DNA of 64,000 bases from Luteibacter jiangsuensis (GCF_030812295.1 NZ_JAUSSK010000002.1:62001-126000); one strand, 5' to 3'; positions 9,601 to 18,123 are shown, counted from the stretch's first letter. The notes: generated by a model from the letters alone, not told the origin. Translations and numbers: made by a program.

Positions 9601-9620
9601 TTGTCGTCCGGCTGATGCAT
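6612..9620 (-). CDS. SNF2-family DEAD/DEAH-box helicase
   Basis: A 1002-aa Swi2/Snf2 ATPase expected to translocate along duplex DNA or remodel protein–DNA complexes. The C-terminal half carries the full motor: MGLGKT (motif I), VVLDEAQQ (II), CLTGTPLEN (III), LLFSQF (IV), GGVGLNLTSAD (V) and RAHRIGQDKPV (VI). The N-terminal ~500 residues are an accessory region usual in bacterial SNF2 proteins of this length, without a motif I can name. The start is set at the ATG at 9620; a TTG at 9647 would add nine residues. It is a single gene between the metallopeptidase and gpsA. I see no restriction or defence partner beside it. Confidence 0.93.
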   Translation of the reverse strand: MHQPDDKRRRDDTAGSLPQAWRRALDEAVIDAPADRMVLGFFLEGVNDDHEPAAHLDVAPVLLTVSADGRYSRPLPLDSRHLSDTSLTVNEKRLAATLLGLPQTLRKSRSYARFTGALGDQLLAEVLDTAPCFFGGVAGLQLSRGKPQALRWRWNLEKDGSQKLLPDVPSSQRLFRVGSLWFLDAEHAEVGLLESEPAETSWLDLPPLPPEHTAAFRAEMESTRMGPRVPEPQIFGEMRRAEVSPRPVLVLHALTRHARLAAGTPPLAYGRLAFDYAGERLPGRGGEPLVRRVRNGTLLEISRRRAEELASMENLENAGLNPAVDTEGLPWDMADTLPEDAWLFPGKGYAGALEVNTPARWLALRPKLEADGFVLEYAPSFPFEVLEGPVRWYGQAHEDDADRAFDLEIGIEIEGKRVNLLPAVAQALAEHQLSLSPSPGEAEDSVWYAPVDERRRVPVRLKELRGLLAPLAEYLEKPRQQLHLPRVQAGRLEELAQALPSGGSFEAPERLRGFTKRLREAAERASDVVPASLRAELRPYQRDGLRWMNALAEAGTGGVLADDMGLGKTLQLITHLLALKESGGLTSPALVVVPTSLVPNWISEVARFAPELTLLALHGPQRAETFTRIAEHDVILTTYALLPRDVETLKKQAFSLVVLDEAQQVKNPRTQARRALLTLKVPRCLCLTGTPLENHLGELWSQVDLAVPGLLGDEGAFRRHYRLPIEKHQDIECQERLNRRIAPFILRRTKAQVASELPAKTEITRRVVMEPKQRDLYESLRLSLAEELREVIAQRGIAHSGIVVLDALLKLRQVCCDPRLVKLEAARGVRDSAKFELLMDMLPALLAEGRRVLLFSQFTEMLKLIAGELDRRRISYVTLTGETRDRAEPVQRFQNGEVPLFLLSLKAGGVGLNLTSADTVIHYDPWWNPAAEAQASDRAHRIGQDKPVFVYRLITAGTVEERIEELKARKAELADAVLEGGGSRERLSFDENDLDALLAPSA

Positions 9621-9730
9621 CCGTAGCGTTCCCGCCCGCGCGACCAAAACAGGAAGCTTAGCAAAGGCGGGAGGAGGAACCCGTAGGATTTTTTACCCCG
9701 TGGACCGCCCCGGTTCAGCGAGCCGGGAGA

Positions 9731-9753
9731 CGCCGCGGCTGTCAGCCGCGGCG
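9731..9753 (-). terminator. Hairpin overlapping the gpsA stop codon
   Basis: CGCCGCGGCT and AGCCGCGGCG form a perfect 10-bp stem with a 3-base loop that includes part of the gpsA stop. No T tract follows, so it may act as an mRNA 3′ stabiliser or a weak terminator rather than a classic intrinsic one. Confidence 0.5.
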
Positions 9754-10779
9754 GTGCGGGAACAGGTCGACCGGATACTCCGCTTTCTGCTCGCGTCCCA
9801 TGAGCGTGCGCAGGCCTTCGGCTGGCGTGACCTCGCCATGCAGTACGGCGCGCACGGCGGCCGAAATCGGCAGGTCCAGTCCGTGAAACCCCGCCAGCCG
9901 CGCCACTTCGTCGGCGGTGACGACGCTTTCGACCACCTGCCCGATCTGGCGTACGGCCTCGTCGAGCGGGATGCCCTTGCCCAGAGCGAGGCCCAGGCGC
10001 CGGTTACGCGACAGATCGCCGGTGCACGTGAGCACCAGGTCGCCAAGACCAGCGAGGCCCATCAGCGTTTCCGCGCGAGCCCCCAGCGCCACGCCGAGGC
10101 GCAGCATCTCGTTCATGCCACGGGTGATGAGGCCAGCCCGCGCATTGAGCCCGAGCTCCATGCCATCGGCGACACCGGTGGCGACAGCGAGGACGTTCTT
10201 CATCGCGCCACCGAGTTCGGCACCGAGGATGTCGTTGCCGGTATAGGCGCGGAAGTTGGGTGCGTGCAGGAGCACGGCCAGTTCCTTGCCGAAGGCTTCG
10301 TCCGTGGCATGCACCGTCACGGCGCTGGGCAGGCCGGCGGTCACCTCGCGGGCGAACGAGGGACCGGTGACCACCGCCGCGGGCCGCCCCGGCAGTTTCT
10401 CGTCGACCAGTTCGTGCAGGAAACGACCCGTGCCGGTTTCGAACCCCTTGGTGGCCCACGAAACCTTCGCGCCAGGATCGAGCAGGGGCACGATCTGGTC
10501 GAGCAACGCGGCGAACGCATGGCTGGGCACGACGAGCAGGACGATGTCGGCACCGCGCAGCACCGTGGCCAGATCGGCCTCGTATACGAGCTCCGGCGGC
10601 AGGTCGAGATCGGGCAGGTAACGCAGGTTTCGCCTTGCCGACGCCATGGCCGCCAAGGCTTCCGCATCGCGTCCCCACAATCTCGTGGGGACGTCGTTAC
10701 GGGCCAGGAGCGCGGCCAGCGCGGTTCCCCATGACCCGGCGCCGAGAACGGCGACGGTGGGTCGGGAAGTGGGGCTCAT
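9742..10779 (-). CDS. gpsA: Glycerol-3-phosphate dehydrogenase [NAD(P)+]
   Basis: A 345-aa cytoplasmic enzyme reducing dihydroxyacetone phosphate to sn-glycerol-3-phosphate, the backbone for phospholipids. The N-terminal dinucleotide fold reads GAGSWG (residues 13–18). [14 protein letters not shown] and the C-terminal LGDLVLTC are family hallmarks. It starts three bases after secB stops, the classic secB–gpsA arrangement. Its product feeds PlsB, encoded about 20 kb downstream in this window. Confidence 0.97.
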   Translation of the reverse strand: MSPTSRPTVAVLGAGSWGTALAALLARNDVPTRLWGRDAEALAAMASARRNLRYLPDLDLPPELVYEADLATVLRGADIVLLVVPSHAFAALLDQIVPLLDPGAKVSWATKGFETGTGRFLHELVDEKLPGRPAAVVTGPSFAREVTAGLPSAVTVHATDEAFGKELAVLLHAPNFRAYTGNDILGAELGGAMKNVLAVATGVADGMELGLNARAGLITRGMNEMLRLGVALGARAETLMGLAGLGDLVLTCTGDLSRNRRLGLALGKGIPLDEAVRQIGQVVESVVTADEVARLAGFHGLDLPISAAVRAVLHGEVTPAEGLRTLMGREQKAEYPVDLFPHRRG

Positions 10780-10782
10780 CGC

Positions 10783-11274
10783 TCAGCTGTTGAGCGGATG
10801 GGCCCCGGCGCCTTCGAGCTGCTGGCGCTGCTGTTCGGCGTAGAGGGCATCGAAATTGATCGGCTGGAGCAGGAACGGCGGGAAGCCACCTTCCTGGATC
10901 ATGGAAGACACCATCTGGCGCGCATAGGGGAACAGCAGGTTCGGGCAGTACGAGCCCAGGATGCCGTCGCGGTCGTCATTGGTGAAGCCGCCGATACCGA
11001 AGATGCCGGCCTGGTGCACTTCGGCCAGGTAAGCCGTGCGCTCGCCCAGGTTGCAGGTGAGGGTGAGGCTGAGCACGACTTCGAAGAGATCGTTGCCGAG
11101 GTCGACGGCCTTGTGGCCCAGGTTGAGCTGGACCTGGGGCTGGGCCTCGGTCTCGCCCATTTCCTGGAACACCTGGGGGGCGTTCGGGGCTTCGAAGGAG
11201 GCGTCCTTCACATAGATCTTCTGCAGCACGAGCTGCGGCTGGCCGGCCTGGCCGTTGGCGGTGATTTCTGCCAT
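10783..11274 (-). CDS. secB: Protein-export chaperone SecB
   Basis: A 163-aa tetrameric cytosolic chaperone that keeps preproteins unfolded and delivers them to SecA. The sequence shows the family's [14 protein letters not shown] start and the [11 protein letters not shown] and [13 protein letters not shown] blocks near the C-terminus. It is first in a two-gene operon with gpsA and divergent from rpmB–rpmG. Confidence 0.97.
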   Translation of the reverse strand: MAEITANGQAGQPQLVLQKIYVKDASFEAPNAPQVFQEMGETEAQPQVQLNLGHKAVDLGNDLFEVVLSLTLTCNLGERTAYLAEVHQAGIFGIGGFTNDDRDGILGSYCPNLLFPYARQMVSSMIQEGGFPPFLLQPINFDALYAEQQRQQLEGAGAHPLNS

Positions 11275-11370
11275 TGCGTGGTCCTCGAAAGGGGTCGTGT
11301 GGGCTGGCTACGTGCCGAGGCACGAAAGCGGCGATTGTTTCACACAACCCGGCGCGCCGCACAGTCCGGC

Positions 11371-11400
11371 TTGCACCCGCACGTGGGATTCTGAGAGAAT
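11371..11400 (+). promoter_or_regulatory. Likely sigma-70 promoter of rpmB–rpmG
   Basis: TTGCAC (11371–11376) and GAGAAT (11395–11400) are 18 bases apart. This is the best −35/−10 pair in the gap between secB and rpmB and would give a leader of about 170 bases. The −10 is imperfect. Confidence 0.45.
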
Positions 11401-11420
11401 GCCCGGCTTCCCTATGCCGA

Positions 11421-11517
11421 CCCGATACGTCGGGCAGGCCCGTCATGCGATGCGGGCCCCATCGGCGGAAGCGCTCCACCCGCCAGCCATCGCGTGGCGA
11501 CCCGTTTCACGGGTCGC
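11421..11517 (+). promoter_or_regulatory. Structured 5′ leader of rpmB (three hairpins)
   Basis: Three successive stems are visible in the leader: CCCGA/TCGGG (11421–11434), GGCCCG/CGGGCC (11437–11458) and a perfect 8-bp GCGACCCG/CGGGTCGC with loop TTTCA (11497–11517). None is followed by a T tract, so they are not obvious attenuators. A long structured leader before a ribosomal-protein gene is typical of autogenous control by the encoded protein. That role is inference. Confidence 0.4.
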
Positions 11518-11575
11518 GGCTGGGCCGTCGCCGTCCTGGCCAAAGGATGGTCCAACGAATCTAGAGGAGGCCACC

Positions 11576-11812
11576 ATGGCCCGTAGATGCCAAGTCACCA
11601 ACAAGGGTGTGCAGACCGGCAACAACGTCTCGCACGCTAACAACAAGACCCGTCGCCGCTGGTTGCCGAACCTGCACGAGCGCCGCTTCTGGGTCGCCAG
11701 CGAGAACCGCTGGGTGAAGCTCCGCGTTTCCAACCACGCGCTGCGCACCATCGACAAGAACGGCATCGAGGCCGTGCTGGCCGACCTCCGTTCCCGCGGC
11801 GAAAAGATCTAA
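11576..11812 (+). CDS. rpmB: 50S ribosomal protein L28
   Basis: A 78-aa basic large-subunit protein. [16 protein letters not shown] and the [10 protein letters not shown] block are diagnostic of L28. A strong AGAGGAGG site precedes the ATG at 11576 and fixes the start. It begins a two-gene operon with rpmG, which starts 12 bases after its stop. Confidence 0.98.
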   Translation: MARRCQVTNKGVQTGNNVSHANNKTRRRWLPNLHERRFWVASENRWVKLRVSNHALRTIDKNGIEAVLADLRSRGEKI

Positions 11813-11824
11813 GGAGATCGAACC

Positions 11825-11989
11825 ATGGCAAGCAAGCGCGATAAGCACCGCCTGATTTCCACCGCGGGCACCGGTCATTTCTACACGACCACCAAGAACA
11901 AGAAGAATACGCCGGAAAAGATGGTCTTCATGAAGTACGACCCCGTCGTCCGGAAGCACGTGGAATACAAGGAAGGCAAGATCAAGTAA
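11825..11989 (+). CDS. rpmG: 50S ribosomal protein L33
   Basis: A 54-aa large-subunit protein beginning [13 protein letters not shown] and ending VEYKEGKIK, a typical L33. The Cys pairs of zinc-binding L33 forms are absent, so this is the zinc-independent type. AAGGAG precedes the ATG. An intrinsic terminator follows 39 bases downstream. Confidence 0.98.
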   Translation: MASKRDKHRLISTAGTGHFYTTTKNKKNTPEKMVFMKYDPVVRKHVEYKEGKIK

Positions 11990-12028
11990 CGCACCGCGTT
12001 CAACGCGCGACGTTTCTTGATTTCGAAG

Positions 12029-12052
12029 AACCCGCCTCACGGCGGGTTTTTT
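12029..12052 (+). terminator. Rho-independent terminator of rpmB–rpmG
   Basis: AACCCGCC and GGCGGGTT form an 8-bp stem with loop TCAC, followed by a T run. Confidence 0.95.
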
Positions 12053-12054
12053 GT

Positions 12055-12301
12055 GGCTCGGCTTCGCCCTCGCGATTGGGGTGTGCGGGACAAGCCTCGC
12101 CCGATCACCGCAACGACCTCCTTCGTCAGCGGCGAGGTCGAGGGTTCGCGGACACGGTCCGCTCCCACCCGGGTGCGGCAAGCGCCGCAGAGAGCGGCAT
12201 GCGACACGTTGCAGGCTTTGCTCTTCCTCACCAACCCACCCCCGTGTCGAGAGAGCTGCCGGGCGCCACGCACACAACGAACGCGAGGGCGAAGCCGAGC
12301 C
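12055..12301. repeat. 247-bp segment bounded by 20-bp perfect inverted repeats
   Basis: The 20 bases at 12055–12074 (GGCTCGGCTTCGCCCTCGCG) recur as their exact reverse complement at 12282–12301. The enclosed ~207 bases hold no convincing gene but contain a REP-like hairpin at 12145–12168. The block sits between the terminators of two convergent operons. It could be a MITE-like or REP-derived element. No flanking target duplication is evident. Confidence 0.55.
12145..12168 (-). repeat. REP-like palindromic element
   Basis: On the minus strand this reads GTGGGAGC, then GGACCGTGTCC, then GCGAA. A second copy at 44090–44113 has the same frame, with base changes in both arms that preserve pairing. 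The layout matches the GTGGGAGC…GCGA REP elements of pseudomonads and xanthomonads. Confidence 0.6.
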
Positions 12302-12335
12302 GCAACATCGGACGATCCTCGAAATTGTGAGGATC

Positions 12336-12365
12336 AAAAAAAACCCCGCCGTGAGGCGGGGTTTT
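12336..12365 (-). terminator. Rho-independent terminator of the desaturase gene
   Basis: Read on the minus strand, AAAACCCCGCC and GGCGGGGTTTT form an 11-bp stem with loop TCAC and continue into a run of eight T. It lies 27 bases beyond the desaturase stop. Confidence 0.95.
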
Positions 12366-12391
12366 CAGTGACTCAGACTATGCGGGAGGGC

Positions 12392-13585
12392 TTACGCGCC
12401 CACCGCCGAATACCCCTTGAGCCGTTGCGCGAACTGCTGCAGCGAGCGGATGCCGCTCTGCTCGGCTTCCACGATCCACTGCTGCAAGGCCTTGAGCGAC
12501 TTGTCGGCACCGCGCTCTTCCATCAGGGCCACGAGCCGGGCGCGGAACTCGCACACGGTACGCAGTGCCGGACGGTTGGCCAGGGCGGCCTGCAGGCGCT
12601 CGCGGGCGTCGTTGTCGAGCCAGCGGCCACCGTCGGCCAGCGCGCGGCGCAGGCGACGCGGCACGGACTTGATGCTGTCCCCGGCCTGGGCCATTTCCTC
12701 GCGCATCGTGGGCAGGATCACGTTACGGTAATAGTCGGTGGTGGCCTGGAAACGCAGGGTCAACACACCCTTCAGCGTCTCGGCGTCCGGCAGGTGCACG
12801 TTCGGGCGGATGTTCAGGGTGGGCGCGACGCGCAGCACCTTGGCCAGGCCCAGGAAACGCAGGCTGCAGATCGCCGCCCAGCCGATGTCGAACTCCCACT
12901 TGCGCAGGGCGAACTTCGCCGAGCTGGGGAAGGCATGGTGGTTGTTGTGCAATTCTTCGCCACCGATCCAGAAGCCCCACGGCGAGATGTTCGTCGCCTT
13001 GTCGGAGCTTTCGAAATTGCGATAACCCCACCAGTGGCCGATACCGTTGACGAAACCGGCGGCCCAGAAGGGAATCCAGATCATCTGCACCGCCCAGATG
13101 GCCATGCCGATCACGCCGAACAGCGAGATGTCGATCACCGCCATGAGGGTGGGACCCCAGTAGGGGTGACGGCCGAACAGCGTGCGCTCGAACCAGTCGT
13201 CCGGCGTACCGCGGCCGTACTTCTCCATGTCGGCCTTGTTGTAGCTGGCCTCGCGATAGAGCGCCACGCCGTCCAGGAAAACCTTCTTGATGCCAGCGAT
13301 CTGCGGGCTATGCGGGTCTTCCTCGGTTTCCACCTTGGCGTGGTGCTTGCGGTGGATGGCCACCCACTCCTTCACCACCATGCCGGTGGTCAGCCAACCC
13401 CAGAAACGGAAGAAGCCGTTGAGGATCCAATGGAAGTCCACGCCACGGTGGGTCGCGCTGCGGTGGTAATACAGCGTCACGGTGAAGATGGTGAGCTGGG
13501 TGACCACGAGCAGATAGACCAGCATCTCGCCCCAGCTTGCGCGGGTGAGTCCATTGGCCAGGAAATCGAGCAGGGTGTCGAGCAT
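12392..13585 (-). CDS. Membrane fatty-acid (acyl) desaturase, delta-9 type
   Basis: A 397-aa integral-membrane di-iron desaturase introducing a cis double bond into acyl chains. All three histidine boxes are present: HRSATH (41–46), HRKHH (78–82) and HNNHH (213–217). Hydrophobic stretches surround the first two boxes and residues 143–185. After residue 220 a long, mostly soluble helical C-terminus extends to 397, as in other proteobacterial acyl-CoA desaturases. The ATG at 13585 was chosen because the membrane domain begins there; the upstream open frame is low-quality sequence overlapping the promoter region shared with the divergent ABC operon. Likely role: membrane fluidity. Confidence 0.93.
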   Translation of the reverse strand: MLDTLLDFLANGLTRASWGEMLVYLLVVTQLTIFTVTLYYHRSATHRGVDFHWILNGFFRFWGWLTTGMVVKEWVAIHRKHHAKVETEEDPHSPQIAGIKKVFLDGVALYREASYNKADMEKYGRGTPDDWFERTLFGRHPYWGPTLMAVIDISLFGVIGMAIWAVQMIWIPFWAAGFVNGIGHWWGYRNFESSDKATNISPWGFWIGGEELHNNHHAFPSSAKFALRKWEFDIGWAAICSLRFLGLAKVLRVAPTLNIRPNVHLPDAETLKGVLTLRFQATTDYYRNVILPTMREEMAQAGDSIKSVPRRLRRALADGGRWLDNDARERLQAALANRPALRTVCEFRARLVALMEERGADKSLKALQQWIVEAEQSGIRSLQQFAQRLKGYSAVGA

Positions 13586-13824
13586 CGAGTCGGTACCGCG
13601 CGGGAAGTGAAAGGAGACGTACGTACAACTCCAGTCTAACCAGCAACATCCATACCCACCAGCACGGAAAGCGGCAAATTGTGAAAGGAGTTGTTGTGGG
13701 ATCGCGAGCCCATTGCGCACAATCGCCCGATGACTTCCCGTCCAACCGTTCAGACAGACCCGGGCCGCCCCGTACGTTGGGCGCAAGATGCGACACATAG
13801 CGCGACGATCGCCGACGTAGTCGC

Positions 13825-14556
13825 ATGAGCACGAGTCATTTGCTGAATGTCGATGGGGTTTCGCGACGCCGTTCCGGCCGGGAAGCGGTGACGGACGTGT
13901 CGTTTTCCCTGAACCGCGGTGAAGTACTGGGCCTGCTCGGCGTGAATGGCGCAGGAAAGTCCACGACGCTTTCGATGCTTTCCGGTGCGCTTCGGCCCGA
14001 CCATGGGCGGATCGAACTCGACGGCCAGGATTTCATCGCCCATCCCGCCCTTGCCCGCCAGCTCGTCGGCTGGCTTCCGGAGAGCGCGCCCTTGTGGCCC
14101 GAGCTCTCCGTGGAGGAGCACCTCGTCGCGTTTGCCCGGTTGCGCGGGGCCGCGCGGCAAGCGGCTCGGCGAGCGGCGCAGTCGATCATCGCCCGGCTGC
14201 AACTGGGCGACCTGCGCCAGCGCCTTGCCGGCGTTCTGTCCCAGGGCCAGCGCCAGCGCCTTGGTCTGGCGTGCGCCCTGGTGCACGACCCCGCCCTCAT
14301 CATCCTCGACGAGCCGGCCAACGCCCTGGACCCCATCCAGGCCGGGGAACTGCGCAAGTTGATCCGCGAGCGCGCCGCGGCCGGTTCGGCCGTCATCCTT
14401 TCGACGCATGTCCTCGCGGAGGTCGTCGCCGTCTGTGACCGGGTGGCCATCCTTCATGAAGGACGCCTGCGCCAGGACGCACCATTGCGGGGAGAACAAG
14501 GCGGCACCTCGCTGGAAGCCGCCTTTTTCGGCATCGCCACGGGAACCTCCGCATGA
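13825..14556 (+). CDS. ABC transporter ATP-binding protein, GldA-like
   Basis: A 243-aa ATPase with Walker A GVNGAGKST, a variant signature LSQGQRQRLGLA, Walker B LIILDEPANALDP and H-loop STHVL. It starts a tightly packed operon with a membrane permease and a large GldG-like protein. This is the GldA/GldF/GldG set found in many gammaproteobacteria that do not glide. The transported substrate is unknown. The stop overlaps the next start by four bases. Confidence 0.92.
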   Translation: MSTSHLLNVDGVSRRRSGREAVTDVSFSLNRGEVLGLLGVNGAGKSTTLSMLSGALRPDHGRIELDGQDFIAHPALARQLVGWLPESAPLWPELSVEEHLVAFARLRGAARQAARRAAQSIIARLQLGDLRQRLAGVLSQGQRQRLGLACALVHDPALIILDEPANALDPIQAGELRKLIRERAAAGSAVILSTHVLAEVVAVCDRVAILHEGRLRQDAPLRGEQGGTSLEAAFFGIATGTSA

Positions 14557-15308
14557 CCGTCGCCGCCGTCGCCCGTCTCGAACTGAGGCGTCTCGCCGTC
14601 CGCCCGTTGGCCTGGGCGCTGGCAGCCTTGACCATCGCATGGCTGGCCTGGACCTTCGTGCTCGGCCTGGGCCAGTTCCTCGGCGCCCAGGTGAAGCTCG
14701 CCGCCGTGGCGGACGCCCCGGGCTTCACCGACCTCGTAGCGATCCCGCTGCTCGCCGAGCTGGCCAAACTCGCCTTCCTCGTTGTCCCGTTGATGACCAT
14801 GACCCTGATCGCCGGCGAGCGCCGTGCCGGCATGCTGGCCCTCCTCGCCTCCACGGGCTTGCCGCCGTGGCGCATCGTGCTCGGCAAGTACCTGGCCGTG
14901 CTCGTGTGGCTGGCCCTGTGGCTGCTGGTCACCCTGGCGATGCCACTGGTCGTCGGCTTCGGCTCCACGGCGGACTGGGGCAAGCTCGCCTCGGCCACCC
15001 TTGGCACCGCCCTCTTGCTGGCCACGCTTGCCGCGATCGGCATCGCCTGCTCGACGGCGACCACCTTCCCCGCCATCGCCGCGGCGATGGCTCTCATCGT
15101 GACGCTGGCGCTCTGGACGATCGACCGCGGCGCGCAGGCCGCCGGCGTGAGCGGCGGCTTCCTTGAATGGCTGACCATGGCGACGCATCTGCAGAACCTC
15201 CTGCGCGGCCTGGTCACATCCAGTGACCTGGTCTGGTTCGCGCTGGCGATCGCCCTGTCCCTGAGCCTCGCCATCCGTCGCCTGGCTTCCGACAGGGAGC
15301 GCCAGTGA
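14553..15308 (+). CDS. ABC-2 type permease, GldF-like
   Basis: A 251-aa integral-membrane protein with about six hydrophobic segments (for example ALAALTIAWLAWTFVLG and YLAVLVWLALWLLVTLAM). It lies directly after the ATPase with a four-base overlap and overlaps the next gene by four bases. The conserved patch LIAGERRAGMLALLASTG is typical of ABC-2/GldF permeases. It should form the membrane channel of the same transporter. Confidence 0.9.
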   Translation: MTVAAVARLELRRLAVRPLAWALAALTIAWLAWTFVLGLGQFLGAQVKLAAVADAPGFTDLVAIPLLAELAKLAFLVVPLMTMTLIAGERRAGMLALLASTGLPPWRIVLGKYLAVLVWLALWLLVTLAMPLVVGFGSTADWGKLASATLGTALLLATLAAIGIACSTATTFPAIAAAMALIVTLALWTIDRGAQAAGVSGGFLEWLTMATHLQNLLRGLVTSSDLVWFALAIALSLSLAIRRLASDRERQ

Positions 15309-16654
15309 TGCGCCGCCTGGACCGTTGGCTCGTGTTGCTTGGCCTCTTCGTGGCCACCGGCTGCATCGGCTTCCTCAGCTCGCGTCACGTATGGACCTTC
15401 GACTGGACGCGAGGCGCGCGCGCCAGCCTCGCCCCCGAGAGCGTCGCGGTACTGGACACGCTGCGCGGCCCGGTCGAGGTCGTCGGCTACATCTCGCCTA
15501 CGGGCCCGTTGCGCGAACAGATCGCCGCCGTGCTGGAACGCTACACACGCGAGAAGAAGGATCTCACGCTGTCCTTCGTCGACCCCGACGTCGATCCCGC
15601 CGCCTCACGCCAGTTGGGTATCGCCGGCGACGGCGCGCTGCTGGTTCGTTATCAGGACCGCGAGGAGCGCGTCGAAAGCCCGATCAACGAACGCAACCTG
15701 TCGAACGCCCTGGAGCGCCTCGCCCGCGGCGGCCAGCGGATCGTCGCCTTCGTGACGGGTGACGGCGAACGTCAGGCGGACGGACACGCCAACGCCGACC
15801 TCGGCGTCTTCATGAGCCAGGTCGAACGGCGCGGCATCCGCGCCGTGCCGCTCAACTTCAGCCAGACGCAGGGCGTGCCCGAGCATACCGACCTGGTGGT
15901 GCTTGCCAGCCCCACCGCCCCTCTTCCGGCAGCCACCGTCGGCGCGCTCGTCGATTACGTCCGCGGCGGCGGCAACCTGCTGTGGATGGTGGAGCCCGGC
16001 AACGACGATCTCGGCACCGGCGCCATCGCCGACGTGCTGGGTGTGCGCGTACTGCCCGGAGTGCTGGTTGATGGTCAGGGAGGCACGCTCAACGTCAACG
16101 ATCCCCGCATCGTCGTGGTCGGCGATTATCCCTTCCACGCCATCACCCGGGCGTTCCGCGACACCACGCTGTTCCCCCAGGTGTCCGCGCTCGCGCAGGT
16201 ATCCGATCACGATTGGGCCGTCGTACCCTTCCTGCGTTCGGGTGAGCGAAGCTGGACGGCATTCGGCGGCATCGACAACGACAAGCCTTCCACCGTCGCC
16301 TTCCATCCCGAGGCGGGCGAACTGAAGGGACCGCTCGATTTTGGCTTCGCCCTGAATCGCCTCTCGCCCAGCCCGGCCAAGAGCGAACAACGGGCCGTGA
16401 TCGTCGGCGATGGCGACTTCCTCTCCAATACCTATGTCGGCAATGGCGGCAACCGCGCCCTGGGCGAGCGCATCGTCGACTGGCTGCTGGGCGACGACGT
16501 GCTCGTGGACCTGCCCGCCCGCGGGGCGCCGGATCGCGTGATCGCGCTCTCCCAGGAAGGCCTCAATGCGGTCACGCTGGGTTTCCTGGTCGTGCTGCCA
16601 CTCGTGCTCCTGGGCCTCGGTCTGGGCATCGCATGGCGACGACGGAAACGCTGA
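15305..16654 (+). CDS. GldG-like ABC transporter auxiliary protein
   Basis: A 449-aa protein with an N-terminal membrane anchor (WLVLLGLFVATGCIGFL), a large periplasmic region and a C-terminal anchor (LGFLVVLPLVLLGLGLGIA) ending in RRRKR. The periplasmic part contains VEVVGYISPTGPLREQI and IVAFVTGDGERQADGHAN, as in the GldG/intraflagellar-transport-like family. It overlaps the permease gene by four bases and is followed one base later by the next gene. It probably couples the transporter to a periplasmic target; the substrate is unknown. Confidence 0.88.
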   Translation: MMRRLDRWLVLLGLFVATGCIGFLSSRHVWTFDWTRGARASLAPESVAVLDTLRGPVEVVGYISPTGPLREQIAAVLERYTREKKDLTLSFVDPDVDPAASRQLGIAGDGALLVRYQDREERVESPINERNLSNALERLARGGQRIVAFVTGDGERQADGHANADLGVFMSQVERRGIRAVPLNFSQTQGVPEHTDLVVLASPTAPLPAATVGALVDYVRGGGNLLWMVEPGNDDLGTGAIADVLGVRVLPGVLVDGQGGTLNVNDPRIVVVGDYPFHAITRAFRDTTLFPQVSALAQVSDHDWAVVPFLRSGERSWTAFGGIDNDKPSTVAFHPEAGELKGPLDFGFALNRLSPSPAKSEQRAVIVGDGDFLSNTYVGNGGNRALGERIVDWLLGDDVLVDLPARGAPDRVIALSQEGLNAVTLGFLVVLPLVLLGLGLGIAWRRRKR

Positions 16655-16655
16655 G

Positions 16656-17144
16656 GTGAACGCCAGACTGGCAGGCCTCGCCCTTCTCGCACTCCTCGTC
16701 GCCGCCGTGGCGTGGCAGTGGCATGCCGACGACGCCCAGACGCGCGAGTACACGCTTACCGCGCTCGACCCGGACGCCGTGCAAAGCATCGAGGTCGAGC
16801 TGAAGGGACTGCCGGCGCAACGGTTCGACCGGCGTGACGGACACTGGACCAGTCCGGCGGGTCCGGTCGACGAAGGACGGGCACAGGAGCTGGCCGCGCT
16901 GGCGGCGACCCCGGTGTCGGCATGGACACCGGCGAGCGGCTTCGAAGCGGCGAAGATCGGCCTGGCGCCGCCCCTGGCCACCCTGGTCCTGGACGGTACG
17001 CGCATCGAGTTCGGGGAGATGACGGCATTGGGCAAGCAGCGCTATGCGCGCGTGGCCGGACGGGTTGCGTTCGTGCCTGCCCAGGCGCTGCCGCGTGCGC
17101 CGCGGACGGCTTCGCTTCCGACGACCACCTCGACCGCCCGGTAG
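16656..17144 (+). CDS. DUF4340-like membrane-anchored protein
   Basis: A 162-aa protein starting at a GTG one base after the GldG-like stop. The N-terminus is a membrane anchor ([15 protein letters not shown]), followed by a small domain with [21 protein letters not shown]. Proteins with the DUF4340 domain commonly end GldA-F-G operons in proteobacteria, which is the main basis for the call. It is shorter than many DUF4340 proteins, so it may carry only one copy of the repeat or be reduced. Function is unknown beyond its operon partners. Confidence 0.7.
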   Translation: MNARLAGLALLALLVAAVAWQWHADDAQTREYTLTALDPDAVQSIEVELKGLPAQRFDRRDGHWTSPAGPVDEGRAQELAALAATPVSAWTPASGFEAAKIGLAPPLATLVLDGTRIEFGEMTALGKQRYARVAGRVAFVPAQALPRAPRTASLPTTTSTAR

Positions 17145-17215
17145 GTACGCGGCCGGCGCGTTCCTGCCTCCCGACGGCGCTTGCCAGGCGCGGCGGCACA
17201 CCCCATCTTTCACGC

Positions 17216-18028
17216 ATGCCCGAACTGCCCGAAGTAGAAACCACGCGTCGCGGTATCGCCCCCCATATCGAGGGCCGCCGTGTCACGGGTGTGGTACTTC
17301 GCCGCCCGGATCTTCGCTGGCCCATCCCTCCGGAAGTTTCGACACTGCTGCCGGGACAGTTGATCGACAGCGTGGAGCGGCGGGCGAAATACCTGCTCTT
17401 GCGAACCGAAGCGGGTACCGCGCTGTTGCACCTGGGCATGTCGGGCATGCTGCGCGTACTCCCCGCCAATACGCCGATCGGCAAGCATGACCACGTCGAC
17501 ATCGCGTTCGACTCCGGGCAGGTACTGCGCTTTACCGATCCCCGCCGCTTCGGCGCGTTGCTTTGGCAGATGCCGGGCGAAACGCACGAGTTGCTCGAGG
17601 GTATCGGGCCTGAACCGCTCACCGACGCGTTCGATGGCGACCTGCTGTGGCGGGTGTCCCGAGGCCGCTCCGCCGCGGTGAAGACCTTCCTGATGGACAA
17701 TGCCGTCGTCGTCGGCGTCGGTAACATCTACGCGAGTGAAGCCTTGTTCGCCGCCGGCATCGACCCGCGCCGCGCCGCAGGGAAGATATCGCGCGAGCGT
17801 TATCGAAAGCTGGCGGTGGAGGTGAAGCGCATCCTCGCCCATGCCATCGACCGAGGCGGTACGACACTGCGCGATTTCCTCGCGCCAGACGGTGCGCCCG
17901 GTTATTTTTTCCAGGAACTCTTCGCGTACGGGCGGGCGGACGAACCGTGCAAGGTATGTGGAACGGCCATCCGTGTCGTGACCCTCGGCCAACGCGCTTC
18001 GTTTTATTGCCCGAGCTGCCAGAAGTAG
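17216..18028 (+). CDS. mutM: Formamidopyrimidine-DNA glycosylase
   Basis: A 270-aa base-excision repair enzyme removing 8-oxoguanine and FapyG, with AP-lyase activity. MPELPEVET gives the catalytic Pro2 and Glu3. Other hallmarks are the conserved lysine in RRAKYLL, DPRRFG, the helix–two-turns–helix [10 protein letters not shown], and a C-terminal zinc finger (CKVCG…CPSCQ). The ATG at 17216 is fixed because Pro2 must follow Met. It lies 71 bases after the ABC operon with no terminator seen between. Confidence 0.97.
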   Translation: MPELPEVETTRRGIAPHIEGRRVTGVVLRRPDLRWPIPPEVSTLLPGQLIDSVERRAKYLLLRTEAGTALLHLGMSGMLRVLPANTPIGKHDHVDIAFDSGQVLRFTDPRRFGALLWQMPGETHELLEGIGPEPLTDAFDGDLLWRVSRGRSAAVKTFLMDNAVVVGVGNIYASEALFAAGIDPRRAAGKISRERYRKLAVEVKRILAHAIDRGGTTLRDFLAPDGAPGYFFQELFAYGRADEPCKVCGTAIRVVTLGQRASFYCPSCQK

Positions 18029-18123
18029 CAGGGACGACGTGAAATGACGGCTTGGGCCTACGGCGCCGCAAGGGCGTGACTTCCTAGACTTCCATCACAC
18101 GCCCCCTGCCATGGAAGCTCCGC

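Noticed and set aside
6612-9620. SNF2 helicase as part of a phage-defence system
   Set aside because: No DISARM/BREX-type partners (methylase, nuclease, DUF1998) are adjacent. It stands alone between a peptidase and gpsA.
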